Under the pieces are notes generated by a model, which saw only the letters and a program-made list of their open reading frames with translations, did not search any database and had not been told where the DNA came from. This document shows positions 43,478-52,002 of a stretch of DNA of 64,000 nt, piece by piece (the first letter of the stretch is position 1; each line of letters opens with the position of its first letter). The stretch comes from Streptomyces antibioticus (GTDB lineage Bacteria > Actinomycetota > Actinomycetes > Streptomycetales > Streptomycetaceae): contig NZ_KQ948423.1 of assembly GCF_001514065.1 (NCBI RefSeq), positions 641,692 to 705,691 of the forward strand, read 5' to 3'. The translations under genes and the position numbers were made by a program.

Positions 43478-44865
43478 CGACGTCGTACACACCGTCCAGG
43501 ACGAGAGTGACGGCCGACCTCCGCCTGGCCTGGCTGCTCACCCGCGGCTCCGACCGGCGGGAGTGGTGGCGAGCGCTGCTGACCGGTGTCGGGGCGGCGC
43601 TGGCGACGGGGCTCGGGCTGGTGATCGCCGTGCTCCTGCCGATGCAGGGGCGGTACCACCTCAACGACACCTTCGACCTGCTGGAGGAGCCGGGGACACG
43701 CGCCGGGGTGATCGTCGCGCTGATGCTGTTGGTCCTTCCGGTGCTCGGCTTCCTCGGCCAGTGCGCCCGGGTCGGCGCCGTGCACCGCGACCGCAGGCTG
43801 GCCGGGCTGCGGCTCGCGGGGGCCACGCCCGGGCAGGTGCGGCGGATCGCGGCGCTGGAGTCGGGGCTGGCCTGTCTGGCCGGCTCCGCGGTGGCGACGG
43901 TGTTCTCCGTGCTGACCCTGCTCCGGCTGTGGAGCCACCCCGGCCCGCCGGCCTGGGCGGGCATCGCCGTCGTGGCCGTGCTGGTGCCGGTGCTGGGCGC
44001 GGGGGTGAGCGCGTTCGCGCTGCGCCACGTGGTGGCCTCGCCGCTCGGCTGGATACGGCGGGTGCGGCCCGCCCGGGGTCCGGGGCGGCTCTTCCGGCTG
44101 GCGACCGGCCTGCTCGTGCTGCTGGCGCTGTACATCGCGACGACCCCTGTCTTCGGCAACCCCGTCGGGTTCGCGCTCGGCCCGTTCACGATCTTCGCCA
44201 TGTGTCTGCTGGCGGGGGCGGTGGCGGTGTGGCTGACGGGTGCCTCGTCCCGGCAGCTGGGCGAGGGGCTCGCGGCCCGGGCCGGCCGCCCGGAGGTGCT
44301 GATCGCGGCGGAGCGGCTGCGCGCCGACCCGTGGGCGGCGGCCCGTACGCATGCCGCGGTGCTGCTGGTGACGGTCGTCGGCTCGGGTTTCATGGGCGTG
44401 CGGCAGGTGCTGCTCACGGATCTGCACACCATGGACCAGCAGTACTACGCGGAGGGCATCGGCTTCTACGAGCGGGGCCTGGACCTGACGGGCGCCGCGG
44501 TCCTCATCGGCCTCGGCCTGGTCCTGACCGCCCTCGCCGTCGGCACCGCCGAGTCCCTGGCCACCCGGCGCCGGGGTCTGGCCGCGCAGGCCGCCGCCGG
44601 GGTGCCGTACCGGGTGCTGGGCCGGGCGATGCTGCTGGAGACGGCGCTGCCGCTGCTGCCGGCGCTCGCGGTGGCGGGCCTGGGCGGCATGACGATCGGT
44701 ATCTGGTACGCGTCGATCGCCACCGAGAACGGCTCGGCGCAGACGCTGCCCTGGACGGCGCTGCTGGTCCCGGTGGTCGTCTACGCCGCCTGTCTGCTGG
44801 CCGCGGCCACGTCGCTGCCGCTGCTGCGCCGCTCACTGCGCCCTGCCGAACTTCGGTACGTGTGA
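43474..44865 (+). CDS. FtsX-like ABC transporter permease
   Basis: This 463-residue membrane protein has about ten helices. Two FtsX-type segments are recognisable: VALMLLVLPVLGFLGQCARV with the following RDRRLAGLRLAGATPGQVRR loop, and a second copy VLTALAVGTAESLATRRRG, LAAQAAAGVPYRVLGRAMLL. The pairing of an RLAG(L)R-type loop with two half domains is typical of Streptomyces drug or lipid exporters of the MacB type. No large extracytoplasmic domain is present. It works with the ATPase encoded directly upstream and ends before a terminator. The substrate is unknown. Confidence 0.88.
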   Translation: MTTSYTPSRTRVTADLRLAWLLTRGSDRREWWRALLTGVGAALATGLGLVIAVLLPMQGRYHLNDTFDLLEEPGTRAGVIVALMLLVLPVLGFLGQCARVGAVHRDRRLAGLRLAGATPGQVRRIAALESGLACLAGSAVATVFSVLTLLRLWSHPGPPAWAGIAVVAVLVPVLGAGVSAFALRHVVASPLGWIRRVRPARGPGRLFRLATGLLVLLALYIATTPVFGNPVGFALGPFTIFAMCLLAGAVAVWLTGASSRQLGEGLAARAGRPEVLIAAERLRADPWAAARTHAAVLLVTVVGSGFMGVRQVLLTDLHTMDQQYYAEGIGFYERGLDLTGAAVLIGLGLVLTALAVGTAESLATRRRGLAAQAAAGVPYRVLGRAMLLETALPLLPALAVAGLGGMTIGIWYASIATENGSAQTLPWTALLVPVVVYAACLLAAATSLPLLRRSLRPAELRYV

Positions 44866-44880
44866 GGCGCCCATGACTGT

Positions 44881-44911
44881 TGTCCCGGGGGCACGGGGGA
44901 CCCCCGGGACA
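44881..44911 (+). terminator. Terminator of the padR-ABC operon
   Basis: A perfect 11-bp stem TGTCCCGGGGG / CCCCCGGGACA has a 9-base loop, 15 bases after the permease stop. It also faces the convergent HNH gene. Confidence 0.82.
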
Positions 44912-44948
44912 GCACACCCACGGGACAACACGAAGGCCCGGATCGTCG

Positions 44949-45485
44949 TCAGGCGGAGATGCCGTCGATCCGGGCCAGAGCGTCGTCCGCGCCGTACGGC
45001 TGCAAGTACGGCAGCCAGCGCGGGTCCCTGTGCCCGGTCCCGATGATGCGCCAGGCCAGGCCGGTGGGCGGAGCGGGTTTGTGGCGCAGCCGCCAGCCGA
45101 TCTCGAACAGATGTCGGTCGGCCTTCACGTGGTTGCAGCGGCGGCACGAGGCCACCACGTTGTCCCACACGTGCTTGCCCCCGCGGCTGCGCGGGATGAC
45201 GTGGTCGACGCTGGTTGCGACGCCACCGCAGTACATGCACCGGCCCCCGTCCCGCGCGAAGAGCGCACGACGGGTAAGAGGAACGGGCCCCCGATAGGGA
45301 ACCCGGACGAATCGCTTGAGCCGGACCACGCTTGGTGCGGGGACTGTGACGGTTGCGCTGTGCATGAAGGCGCCGGATTCCTCCAGGGAGACCGCTTTGT
45401 TCTCCAGGACGAGGACGAGCGCGCGGCGAAGCGGTACGACGCCCAGTGGCTCGTACGACGCGTTGAGGACCAGGACATGCGGCAC
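44949..45485 (-). CDS. HNH endonuclease family protein
   Basis: This is a 178-residue protein. The N-terminal half (VLVLNASYEPLGVVPLRRAL, VSLEESGAFMHSAT) is the conserved lead-in seen in actinobacterial HNH proteins. The C-terminal half is a zinc-stabilised HNH fold: GRCMYCGGVATSVDHVIPRS, with DH and the later N and CxxC in WDNVVASCRRCNHVKADRHL. Such proteins are conserved in actinobacteria outside mobile elements; their cellular DNA target is not established. GTG 45485 follows AAGGAGG by 5 bases. It is divergent from mscS. Confidence 0.9.
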   Translation of the reverse strand: MPHVLVLNASYEPLGVVPLRRALVLVLENKAVSLEESGAFMHSATVTVPAPSVVRLKRFVRVPYRGPVPLTRRALFARDGGRCMYCGGVATSVDHVIPRSRGGKHVWDNVVASCRRCNHVKADRHLFEIGWRLRHKPAPPTGLAWRIIGTGHRDPRWLPYLQPYGADDALARIDGISA

Positions 45486-45777
45486 GGATGCCTCCTTGGG
45501 CGTCGGCGGCGCGTGGCTCGCGCCGGGACGATCTGTAGTCAGTCTCCCCTCATGCCTGGTGGAAGCGCCACCATCTCCCGGTAACGGGCTGGGAGTGTTT
45601 TCGACCACACCTGCGACCACTGCTTTCAGCATCCCCAGGTGAGCACGGTCTCTCCCTCGAACATTGCAACGATCCCCACACGATGCACCGTTAGTGTGGT
45701 GGGTCTGCCGCCCGGTGACCTTTCCGTGACCTTGCCCATCCGCCGGGCGGCGGACGCTGCACCTGGAGGTTCCCGCC
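45486..45777. other. Divergent intergenic region between HNH and mscS genes
   Basis: This 292-base gap contains the Shine-Dalgarno sites of both genes (AAGGAGG at 45491-45497 on minus, TGGAGG at 45764-45769 on plus). It also has a perfect 6-bp hairpin TGGTGG-AAGCG-CCACCA (45557-45573) and a CACAC/GTGTG pair around 45680-45700. No clear -35/-10 pair and no small gene were found. Confidence 0.4.
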
Positions 45778-46872
45778 GTGTCCTTGCCCGCCGTCCTACT
45801 GGCCGCGACCGCGACCCCGTCGCCCTCTCCGTCGGAGAGCGGGGCCGCCACCGTCCCCTCGCTCCAGGACGCCCAGGAGAGCGCGACGAACGCCGCGAGC
45901 TGGGTCGAGCAGAACTGGTCGACCTGGCTGGCGATCGGTCTGCGCGTGCTGCTGATCCTGGTGATAGCGGCGGTGCTGAGAGTGGTGGTGCGGCGGGCGA
46001 TCACCAAGCTGATAGACCGCATGAACCGCACGGTCCAGGCGGTCGACGGCACGAGCCTCGGCGGTCTGCTGGTGAACGTCGAACGCCGCCGTCAGCGCTC
46101 GCAGGCGATCGGCTCGGTGCTGCGCTCGGTGGCCAGCTTCCTGATCATGGGCACGGCAGCGCTGATGATCCTCTCCACCTTCGCGATCAATCTGGCCCCG
46201 CTGCTGGCCTCCGCCGGTGTCGCGGGTGTCGCGATCGGTTTCGGCGCCCGCAACCTCGTCACGGACTTCCTCTCCGGCGTCTTCATGATCCTGGAGGACC
46301 AGTACGGCGTCGGTGACACCATCGACGCGGGCGTGGCCGCCGGTGAGGTCATCGAGGTCGGCCTGCGCGTGACGAAGCTGCGCGGCGACAACGGCGAGAT
46401 CTGGTACGTCCGCAACGGCGAGGTCAAGCGCATCGGCAACCTCTCCCAGGGCTGGGCCACGGCCGGCGTCGACGTCACCCTCCGCGCGTCCGAGGACCTG
46501 GACAAGGTGAAGGCGACGATCGACGAGGTCGCCGAGCGGATGAGCAAGGAGGAGCCCTGGAACGAGCTCCTGTGGGGCCCGATCGAGGTCCTGGGCCTCG
46601 ACAGCGTCCTCCTCGACTCGATGGTCGTGCGCGTCTCCGCGAAGACGATGCCGGGCAAGGCCCTGACGGTGGAACGCGAACTCCGCTGGCGCCTCAAGCA
46701 CGCCTTCGACGCGGCCGACATCGACATCGTCGGCGGCCCGGCCGCGGCGGCGGACCCCGAGCCGGCCCCCGACCCGACGGCAGCCGTGGCGGCCCCCTCG
46801 GTCTACTCCAACGCGTCGTCCCCCCAGGCCGAGGCGGCCACCCCGCTGGCCCCGCCGAGCGTGCCGAAGTAG
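45778..46872 (+). CDS. Mechanosensitive ion channel, MscS family
   Basis: This 364-residue channel opens under membrane tension to release solutes on osmotic downshock. After a 45-residue head there are three helices: LAIGLRVLLILVIAAVLRVV, LRSVASFLIMGTAALMIL and the Gly/Ala-rich pore helix PLLASAGVAGVAIGFGARNL. The cytoplasmic beta domain follows (DTIDAGVAAGEVIEVGLRVT; GEIWYVRNGEVKRIGNLSQG) and a Pro/Ala-rich tail of about 55 residues. GTG 45778 follows TGGAGG. It is monocistronic with a strong terminator. The N-terminal Ser/Pro stretch before helix 1 has a weak signal-like character. Confidence 0.92.
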   Translation: MSLPAVLLAATATPSPSPSESGAATVPSLQDAQESATNAASWVEQNWSTWLAIGLRVLLILVIAAVLRVVVRRAITKLIDRMNRTVQAVDGTSLGGLLVNVERRRQRSQAIGSVLRSVASFLIMGTAALMILSTFAINLAPLLASAGVAGVAIGFGARNLVTDFLSGVFMILEDQYGVGDTIDAGVAAGEVIEVGLRVTKLRGDNGEIWYVRNGEVKRIGNLSQGWATAGVDVTLRASEDLDKVKATIDEVAERMSKEEPWNELLWGPIEVLGLDSVLLDSMVVRVSAKTMPGKALTVERELRWRLKHAFDAADIDIVGGPAAAADPEPAPDPTAAVAAPSVYSNASSPQAEAATPLAPPSVPK

Positions 46873-46886
46873 CAGCCGGTACGAGG

Positions 46887-46920
46887 AGGGCGGCACCCGG
46901 CGTGATCCGGGTGCCGCCCT
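46887..46920. terminator. Bidirectional terminator after mscS
   Basis: A perfect 14-bp stem AGGGCGGCACCCGG / CCGGGTGCCGCCCT has a 6-base loop, 15 bases after the mscS stop and 5 bases before the stop of the minus-strand neighbour. Confidence 0.88.
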
Positions 46921-46924
46921 TCCG

Positions 46925-47575
46925 TCATCCCGCGGCCGTCCCCCTCAGCTCCAGCTCCCGCGCCAGCTGGCACATCGCGACGTAGGACGTGCCCTTGCGC
47001 AGGCCGGCCACGCCGAGGTGGTGGTCGCCTTCGCGGAGGTCGACGAGGACCGTTCCGGCGGCCGCGTCGAAGGACAGGGAGCCGTGCACCGAGTGGTCGG
47101 CGCGGCGACCCGGGCGCCACCGGAAGCGAATCTCCTCCCGGCCCTTCCCGGCGACCTCCTGGCTCTTCCCGGCCACCTCCTGGCTCTTCCCGGCCACCTC
47201 TTGGCTCTTCCCGGCGGCCTCCTGGCTCTTCCCGACGATGAGGAAGGCCCGGTCGGAGGAGGTCAGCCGGTCGCGTGTGCGCTGTTGCCAGCCGTCGGAG
47301 ACGTCCGCCGAGCGCAGCAGATGCGTCTGTCTGTCGTCCAGGACCCGCTCGGAGAACGCGAGTCCGGCCGTCCGCGACCGGCGCCGGAGCCACGCCCACA
47401 CCAGCGCCGCCCAGAGCAGGCTGACGGTGCCCCACGCGAGCAGCGCGGTCACCAGTTGCCGCCCCAGGTTGCTCCAGGTGAACCCATGGTCGACGAGCCC
47501 GGCCAGCAACTGGACGACGATCAGCGGCGACTGGATGGTCACGGCCGCCCGCCAGCACGCCAGGAGCAGCTTCAC
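46925..47575 (-). CDS. Membrane protein with KSQEVAG heptad minisatellite
   Basis: This 216-residue protein is not assigned to a family. One or two N-terminal membrane helices (residues 10-30 and 42-63: AVTIQSPLIVVQLLAGLVDH, LVTALLAWGTVSLLWAALVW) are followed by a cytoplasmic part. Residues 115-143 are four nearly identical heptads (GKSQEAA, then GKSQEVA three times), predicted helical and charged. After this comes a beta-type domain (SVHGSLSFDAAAGTVLVDLR). The GTG start overlaps the stop of the lipoprotein gene (GTGA), so the two are co-translated and may form an envelope complex. Function is unknown. Confidence 0.72.
   Translation of the reverse strand: MKLLLACWRAAVTIQSPLIVVQLLAGLVDHGFTWSNLGRQLVTALLAWGTVSLLWAALVWAWLRRRSRTAGLAFSERVLDDRQTHLLRSADVSDGWQQRTRDRLTSSDRAFLIVGKSQEAAGKSQEVAGKSQEVAGKSQEVAGKGREEIRFRWRPGRRADHSVHGSLSFDAAAGTVLVDLREGDHHLGVAGLRKGTSYVAMCQLARELELRGTAAG
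47147..47233 (-). repeat. 21-bp coding minisatellite, four copies
   Basis: Four in-frame 21-base units encode GKSQE(V/A)A heptads within the membrane protein at 46925-47575. The units differ by only a few bases, indicating recent expansion. Copy number may vary between strains without shifting the frame. Confidence 0.85.
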
Positions 47576-48201
47576 GAGCCGTCTCCGCAGGCCAGGGTGT
47601 ACGCCTCGGTCACCCACTGCTCCTTGTTGCCGTGCTCGGCGGGGTCCCAGCCGCACTGCAACGAGGCGCCGCTGCTGCCGTACCAGGTGCTGACGCTGCC
47701 GTACACCGGTGTCGTACCGCCGCAGTCCGCCGTGAACGTCGCCTCGACGGCGCGCACGCCCCAGGCGGACACGAAACGGCCCGAGTTGCCAAGGAAATCG
47801 GTGACGTCGACGTGCTCCACGGCCGCGGAGGACCGGCCGGGCCGGGCCACCTCGAACGCGTCCCCGAGGCGCTTGTCGAGGGACGCCAGGACCCGCTCGG
47901 TCGACGGCCCGGCCCCGCTCGTCTCGACCCGCGGCACCAGCTCCCGCACCCGGATCGGCGACAGCCGCACCTCCCCGTCGTCCTTGCGCACCGTGACGAC
48001 CCGGGACACCGCGATGAGAGTCCGTTCCTGACTCACCCGCCCCCACCGGATCGCCCCCGTACAAGCCGAGGCCGAGGCCGAAGGGTTCACCCGCGTCGCC
48101 GCCCTCGTGTCGTCCCCGCCGACCCGGCACCCGGACACACCGGACGCCACCGCGCATGCCAGCACCACCACCGGCACGGCACGTCGCACCGAATTCCTCA
48201 C
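47572..48201 (-). CDS. Putative lipoprotein of unknown function
   Basis: This is a 209-residue exported protein. The N-terminus RRAVPVVVLACAVASGVSGC ends in a lipobox (VSG-C), so it should be lipid-anchored outside the membrane. The rest has no recognised domain: KDDGEVRLSPIRVRELVPRV, a helical AGPSTERVLASLDKRLGDAF, and a C-terminal beta region with three cysteines (TADCGGTTPVYG, LQCGWDP, LACGDGS). GTG 48201 is supported by a GGGGGTGGGG stretch; GTG 48228 is the alternative. It is the first gene of a pair with the heptad-repeat membrane protein. Confidence 0.7.
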   Translation of the reverse strand: MRNSVRRAVPVVVLACAVASGVSGCRVGGDDTRAATRVNPSASASACTGAIRWGRVSQERTLIAVSRVVTVRKDDGEVRLSPIRVRELVPRVETSGAGPSTERVLASLDKRLGDAFEVARPGRSSAAVEHVDVTDFLGNSGRFVSAWGVRAVEATFTADCGGTTPVYGSVSTWYGSSGASLQCGWDPAEHGNKEQWVTEAYTLACGDGS

Positions 48202-48328
48202 ACCCCACCCCCACCGCGCCCCGAACACACGCTCGCAGCCGAACCATGAAAAGCCGGAAGCCTGTGAAGAAGCACGCCCCTACCTGCGTAAAGGCGTGAT
48301 CGTGATGAAGTAGTGACGCCCCCGGTAC

Positions 48329-48354
48329 CGGAGTCGCAGGTAACGACTCCGTTT
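48329..48354 (+). terminator. Hairpin followed by TTT upstream of the ROK promoter
   Basis: A perfect 8-bp stem CGGAGTCG / CGACTCCG has a 7-base loop, then TTT. No plus-strand gene ends nearby. A 17-codon frame (48246-48299) precedes it but has no supporting evidence. It may insulate the ROK promoter or be a regulatory structure. Confidence 0.4.
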
Positions 48355-48381
48355 CCCGCGAGGGCGGTTTCCTTCACCCCC

Positions 48382-48436
48382 TTGACTCCCCCACGGTCCA
48401 GACCTATGTTCCCTGCATCCAACAGGAAACTTTCCT
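48382..48436 (+). promoter_or_regulatory. ROK operon promoter and palindromic operator
   Basis: TTGACT (48382-48387), 17 bases, TATGTT (48405-48410) forms a good promoter with a start near 48417. Just downstream, AGGAAA-C-TTTCCT (48424-48436) is a perfect palindrome of the AT-centred type bound by ROK regulators. Binding there would block transcription of the regulator gene and the operon behind it. Confidence 0.72.
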
Positions 48437-48490
48437 AACAGTCACGGTCCGTAGAGTCTGCTGCGGAACACTCCCGGGAGAGGGGCACAC

Positions 48491-49684
48491 ATGGCCGGCA
48501 CCCCGCGCACACTCCGCGCGATGAACGACCGTGCCGCGCTCGACCTCCTCCTGGAGCACGGGCAGCTGTCCCGCACCCGCATCGGCAAGCTCACCGGCCT
48601 GTCCAAGCCGACCGCCTCCCAGCTCCTGGCCCGCCTCGAAGCGGCGGGCCTGGTGCTCGCCGGCGGCACCACCGAGGGCCGCCCCGGCCCCAACGCCCAG
48701 TTGTACGAGGTGAATCCGGCCGCCGGGTACGCCGCCGGCCTCGACGTCACCCCCGAACGCATCCTCGCCGCCGTCGCCGACATCACCGGCCGCACGATCG
48801 GCTCGTACGCACTGCCCGCCCCGGGCAGAAGGACCGGCACCCCGGTCGTCCAGCAGGTCACCGACGCCCTCGACGGCGCCGTGAAGGCGGCCGGGCTCGC
48901 CCGTGCCGACGTCCACCGGCTCGTCATCGGCACCCCCGGCGCCTTCGACCCGGGCACCGGCCGGCTGCGCTACGCCTCCCACCTCCCGGGCTGGCACACC
49001 CCGGCCCTCCTGGGCGAACTCGCCGCCGCGCTGCCGATGCCGGTGGAGTACGAGAACGACGTCAACCTCGTCGCCGTGGCCGAACAGCGGCTCGGCGCGG
49101 CCCGCGGCCACGACGACTTCGTCCTGCTGTGGAACGAGGGCGGCCTCGGCGCGGCCCTCGTCCTCGGCGGCCGGCTGCACCGCGGCTGGACCGGCGGCGC
49201 GGGCGAGGTCGGTTTCCTGCCGGTACCGGGCACCCCGCTGGTACGGCAGGTCACCAAGGCCAACAGCGGCGGCTACCAGGAGCTGGCCGGTTCGCAGGCG
49301 GTCCCCCGGCTCGCCCGCGAACTCGGCATCGACGACATCCCGAACGGCCCGTACGCCGAGGTCGCCGCCGCCCTCGTCGCCCGCGCCGCACACTCCGAAG
49401 ACCCCGCCCACCAGCAACTGCTGGAGACGTACGCGACCCGCCTCGCCACCGGTCTGGCCTCGCTCGTCTCCGTCCTCGACCCGGAACTCGTCGTCCTGAG
49501 CGGCGCTTCCCTCACCGCCGGCGGCGAGCCGCTGCGCGCCCTCGTCCAGTCCGAACTGGCCGAGCTGGCCGCGGCCCGCCCCCACCTCGTCGTCGGCGAC
49601 GTACACGAACAACCCGTGCTGCGCGGCGCGTTGGAGAGCGCGCTGGCAGCCACCCGCGACGAGGTCTTCGACACCTCGCGCTGA
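48491..49684 (+). CDS. ROK-family transcriptional regulator (NagC/XylR-like)
   Basis: This is a 397-residue sugar-responsive regulator. The N-terminal winged helix is DLLLEHGQLSRTRIGKLTGL with SKPTASQLLARLEAAGLV. The ROK sugar-binding fold follows (YAAGLDVTPERILAAVADIT; VIGTPGAFDPGTGRLRYASH; EYENDVNLVAVAEQRLGAAR; GGAGEVGFLPVPG). The CxCGxxGC zinc motif typical of ROK kinases and NagC is absent at the expected place. Phosphate-loop residues are weakened, as in regulators that only bind sugar. It heads the carbohydrate operon and is probably autoregulated through the palindrome 55 bases upstream. Confidence 0.9.
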   Translation: MAGTPRTLRAMNDRAALDLLLEHGQLSRTRIGKLTGLSKPTASQLLARLEAAGLVLAGGTTEGRPGPNAQLYEVNPAAGYAAGLDVTPERILAAVADITGRTIGSYALPAPGRRTGTPVVQQVTDALDGAVKAAGLARADVHRLVIGTPGAFDPGTGRLRYASHLPGWHTPALLGELAAALPMPVEYENDVNLVAVAEQRLGAARGHDDFVLLWNEGGLGAALVLGGRLHRGWTGGAGEVGFLPVPGTPLVRQVTKANSGGYQELAGSQAVPRLARELGIDDIPNGPYAEVAAALVARAAHSEDPAHQQLLETYATRLATGLASLVSVLDPELVVLSGASLTAGGEPLRALVQSELAELAAARPHLVVGDVHEQPVLRGALESALAATRDEVFDTSR

Positions 49685-49726
49685 GCCCTTCCCTCATCCC
49701 CTTCCCCGCCCCAGGGAGACTTCGCC

Positions 49727-51058
49727 ATGCCCAACCGTGCCCGAACAACGGCTTTTGCCCTGCTTTCCTCCGTCGCCCTTCTGACCACGGCCTGTACCGG
49801 CCAGTCGAGCTCCGGCGCCGACGACGACGCCTCCAAGGAGACGACCATCAACTTCTGGCACGCCTGGAGCGCGGACTCCGAGGTGAAGGCCGTGAAGACG
49901 CTGGTCGCCGGTTTCGAGAAGGCGCACCCCAACATCCACGTCAACGTCGTCGGCAACATGACCGACGACAAGATCAACCAGGCGCTGCGCGCGGGCGGTT
50001 CCAAGGCGCCCGACGTGATCTCGTCCTTCACCACCAACGCCGTCGGCAAGTTCTGCTCCTCCGGCGCCCTGGTCGACCTGGGCCCCTTCTTCGAGAAGGC
50101 GAAGATCGACCCGGACAAGACGTTCCCGGCGGCGATGAACGAGTACACGCAGTTCGACGGCAACCGCTGCTCGGTCCCGCTCCTCGGCGACGCCTACGGC
50201 CTCTACTACAACAAGACGGCCTTCGAGAAGGCGGGCATCAGCTCACCGCCCAAGACCTGGTCCGAATTCGAGGCCGACGCCAAGAAGTTGACGATCCCGC
50301 AGGGCGACAGCTTCAAGCAGCTCGGCTTCATGCCGAACTACCACGGCTGGGAGACCACGACCGAGCACTACCTGGGCCAGTTCTCGCCCACGTACTTCGA
50401 CAAGGACGGCAAGTCGACGATCGCGAAGGACCCGGCCGTCGCCGCCGCCTTCACCGTCCAGAAGAAGCTGGTCGACGCCCTCGGCGGCTACCGCAAGCTG
50501 GAGACGTACCGCGCCAAGCTCGGCGACGAGTGGGGCCCCAAGCACCCCTTCCACACCGGTCAGGTCGCCATGCAGCTCGACGGCGAATGGCGCCTGGGCA
50601 TGGCCCTGGACGCCAAGCCCGGCTTCGACATCGGCGTCGCCCCGCTGCCCGTCCCGGACGACCAGGCCGACCAGTACGGCAAGGGCTACATCACCGGCAC
50701 GATCGCCGGCATCGCCGCCACCAGCAAGAAGCAGAACGCGGCCTGGGAGCTGGTCAAGTACATCACCACGGACACCGACGCGGTGGTGAACTTCTCCAAC
50801 GCCATCCACAACGTGCCCTCCACGCTCGCCGCCCTGAAGTCCCCGAAGCTGAAGTACGACCCGCGTTTCAAGACCTTCCTGGACATCGCAGCGAACCCGG
50901 ACTCCACGACCGCCCCGTCCTCGGTCAACGGCGGCGTGTACCTCACCACGGTCCAGGAACTCGGCTACGCCTACGAGAGCGGCAAGGTCACCGACCTCGC
51001 CAAGGGCCTCGCGGACGCGGCGAAGCAGATCGACACGGACATCGCGCAGGCGAAGTAA
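49727..51058 (+). CDS. Sugar ABC transporter substrate-binding lipoprotein
   Basis: This is a 443-residue family 1 (MalE-like) binding protein. The signal ends with lipobox LTTAC (C23), so the mature protein is lipid-anchored outside. Typical segments are NFWHAWSADSEVKAVKTLVA, HPNIHVNVVGNMTDDKINQA, LGDAYGLYYNKTAFEKAGI, PKTWSEFEADAKKLT and GQVAMQLDGEWRLG. It would bind a disaccharide or oligosaccharide, probably a beta-glucoside given the GH4 enzyme encoded downstream. GGGAG precedes the ATG. Its TAA overlaps the next ATG (TAATG). Confidence 0.92.
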   Translation: MPNRARTTAFALLSSVALLTTACTGQSSSGADDDASKETTINFWHAWSADSEVKAVKTLVAGFEKAHPNIHVNVVGNMTDDKINQALRAGGSKAPDVISSFTTNAVGKFCSSGALVDLGPFFEKAKIDPDKTFPAAMNEYTQFDGNRCSVPLLGDAYGLYYNKTAFEKAGISSPPKTWSEFEADAKKLTIPQGDSFKQLGFMPNYHGWETTTEHYLGQFSPTYFDKDGKSTIAKDPAVAAAFTVQKKLVDALGGYRKLETYRAKLGDEWGPKHPFHTGQVAMQLDGEWRLGMALDAKPGFDIGVAPLPVPDDQADQYGKGYITGTIAGIAATSKKQNAAWELVKYITTDTDAVVNFSNAIHNVPSTLAALKSPKLKYDPRFKTFLDIAANPDSTTAPSSVNGGVYLTTVQELGYAYESGKVTDLAKGLADAAKQIDTDIAQAK

Positions 51059-51999
51059 TGGCCACGATCACCCTGGCGTCGAAGCGCCGCAGGTCGGCGC
51101 TGCGCACCCTCGCCTTCATGTCCCCCTGGCTGATCGGCTTCGCGGTCTTCTTCGCGTACCCGCTGATCTCGACGATCTACTTCTCGTTCATGCACTACGA
51201 CGGCTTCAAGCCGCCGACGTGGAGCGGCACCCAGAACTGGACGTACGTCTTCCAGCACTACCCCTTCTTCTGGCCGGCCCTGCGCAACACCCTGTGGCTG
51301 GTCGTGGTGATGGTCAGTCTCCGGGTCGTGTTCGGCCTCGGGATCGGCCTGCTGATCACGAAGATCAAGACGGCGACGGGGGTCTTCCGCACCCTCTTCT
51401 ACCTGCCCTACCTCGCCCCGCCGGTGGCGGCGACGATGGCCTTCGCCTTCCTGCTCAACCCCGGTACGGGCCCGGTCAACTCGATCCTGGAGAAGGTCGG
51501 CATCCCGGCGCCGGGCTGGTTCAACGACCCCACCTGGTCCAAGCCGGCGCTCACCCTGCTCGCCCTGTGGGGCATCGGCGACCTGATGGTCATCTTCATG
51601 GCCGCGCTGCTCGACGTTCCCCAGGAGCAGTACGAGGCGGCCGAGTTGGACGGCGCGTCGGCCTGGCAGCGGTTCCGGTACGTCACGCTCCCGAACATCT
51701 CACCGATCGTCATGTTCGCGGTGGTGACCGGCGTGATCCAGACGATGCAGTACTACACCCAGCCCCTGATCGCCGGGAAGGTCGCCTCGGGCGTGATCCA
51801 GGGCGCCGGCACCCAGTTCGAGCCCGGCTACCCGGACAAGTCCACGCTCACCCTCCCCCAGCTCGTCTACAACCTCGGCTTCCAGCGCTTCGACTACGGC
51901 TCGGCCTGTGTGGTGGCCCTGGTGCTCTTCGCCCTCTCCATGGCCTTCACCGCGTTCCTGATGCGGCGCCGGGGCGGCCTGATCCAGGCAGGTGACTGA
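51058..51999 (+). CDS. Sugar ABC transporter permease, MalF type
   Basis: This 313-residue protein has six helices, the first in LAFMSPWLIGFAVFFAYPLI. The CUT1-family EAA loop is QEQYEAAELDGASAWQRFRY with VTLPNISP following. The start ATG overlaps the preceding TAA. It forms a heterodimeric channel with the next gene. A dedicated ATPase is missing from the operon, which is normal in Streptomyces, where the shared ATPase MsiK energises CUT1 sugar importers. That dependence is inferred from the genus. Confidence 0.92.
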   Translation: MATITLASKRRRSALRTLAFMSPWLIGFAVFFAYPLISTIYFSFMHYDGFKPPTWSGTQNWTYVFQHYPFFWPALRNTLWLVVVMVSLRVVFGLGIGLLITKIKTATGVFRTLFYLPYLAPPVAATMAFAFLLNPGTGPVNSILEKVGIPAPGWFNDPTWSKPALTLLALWGIGDLMVIFMAALLDVPQEQYEAAELDGASAWQRFRYVTLPNISPIVMFAVVTGVIQTMQYYTQPLIAGKVASGVIQGAGTQFEPGYPDKSTLTLPQLVYNLGFQRFDYGSACVVALVLFALSMAFTAFLMRRRGGLIQAGD

Positions 52000-52002
52000 C
52001 CG

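Noticed and set aside
47147-47233. Possible CRISPR array
   Set aside because: The 21-bp units are contiguous with no unique spacers and encode an in-frame heptad repeat.
48246-48299. 17-codon basic peptide frame upstream of the ROK promoter
   Set aside because: No ribosome-binding site and mediocre codon use; likely chance.
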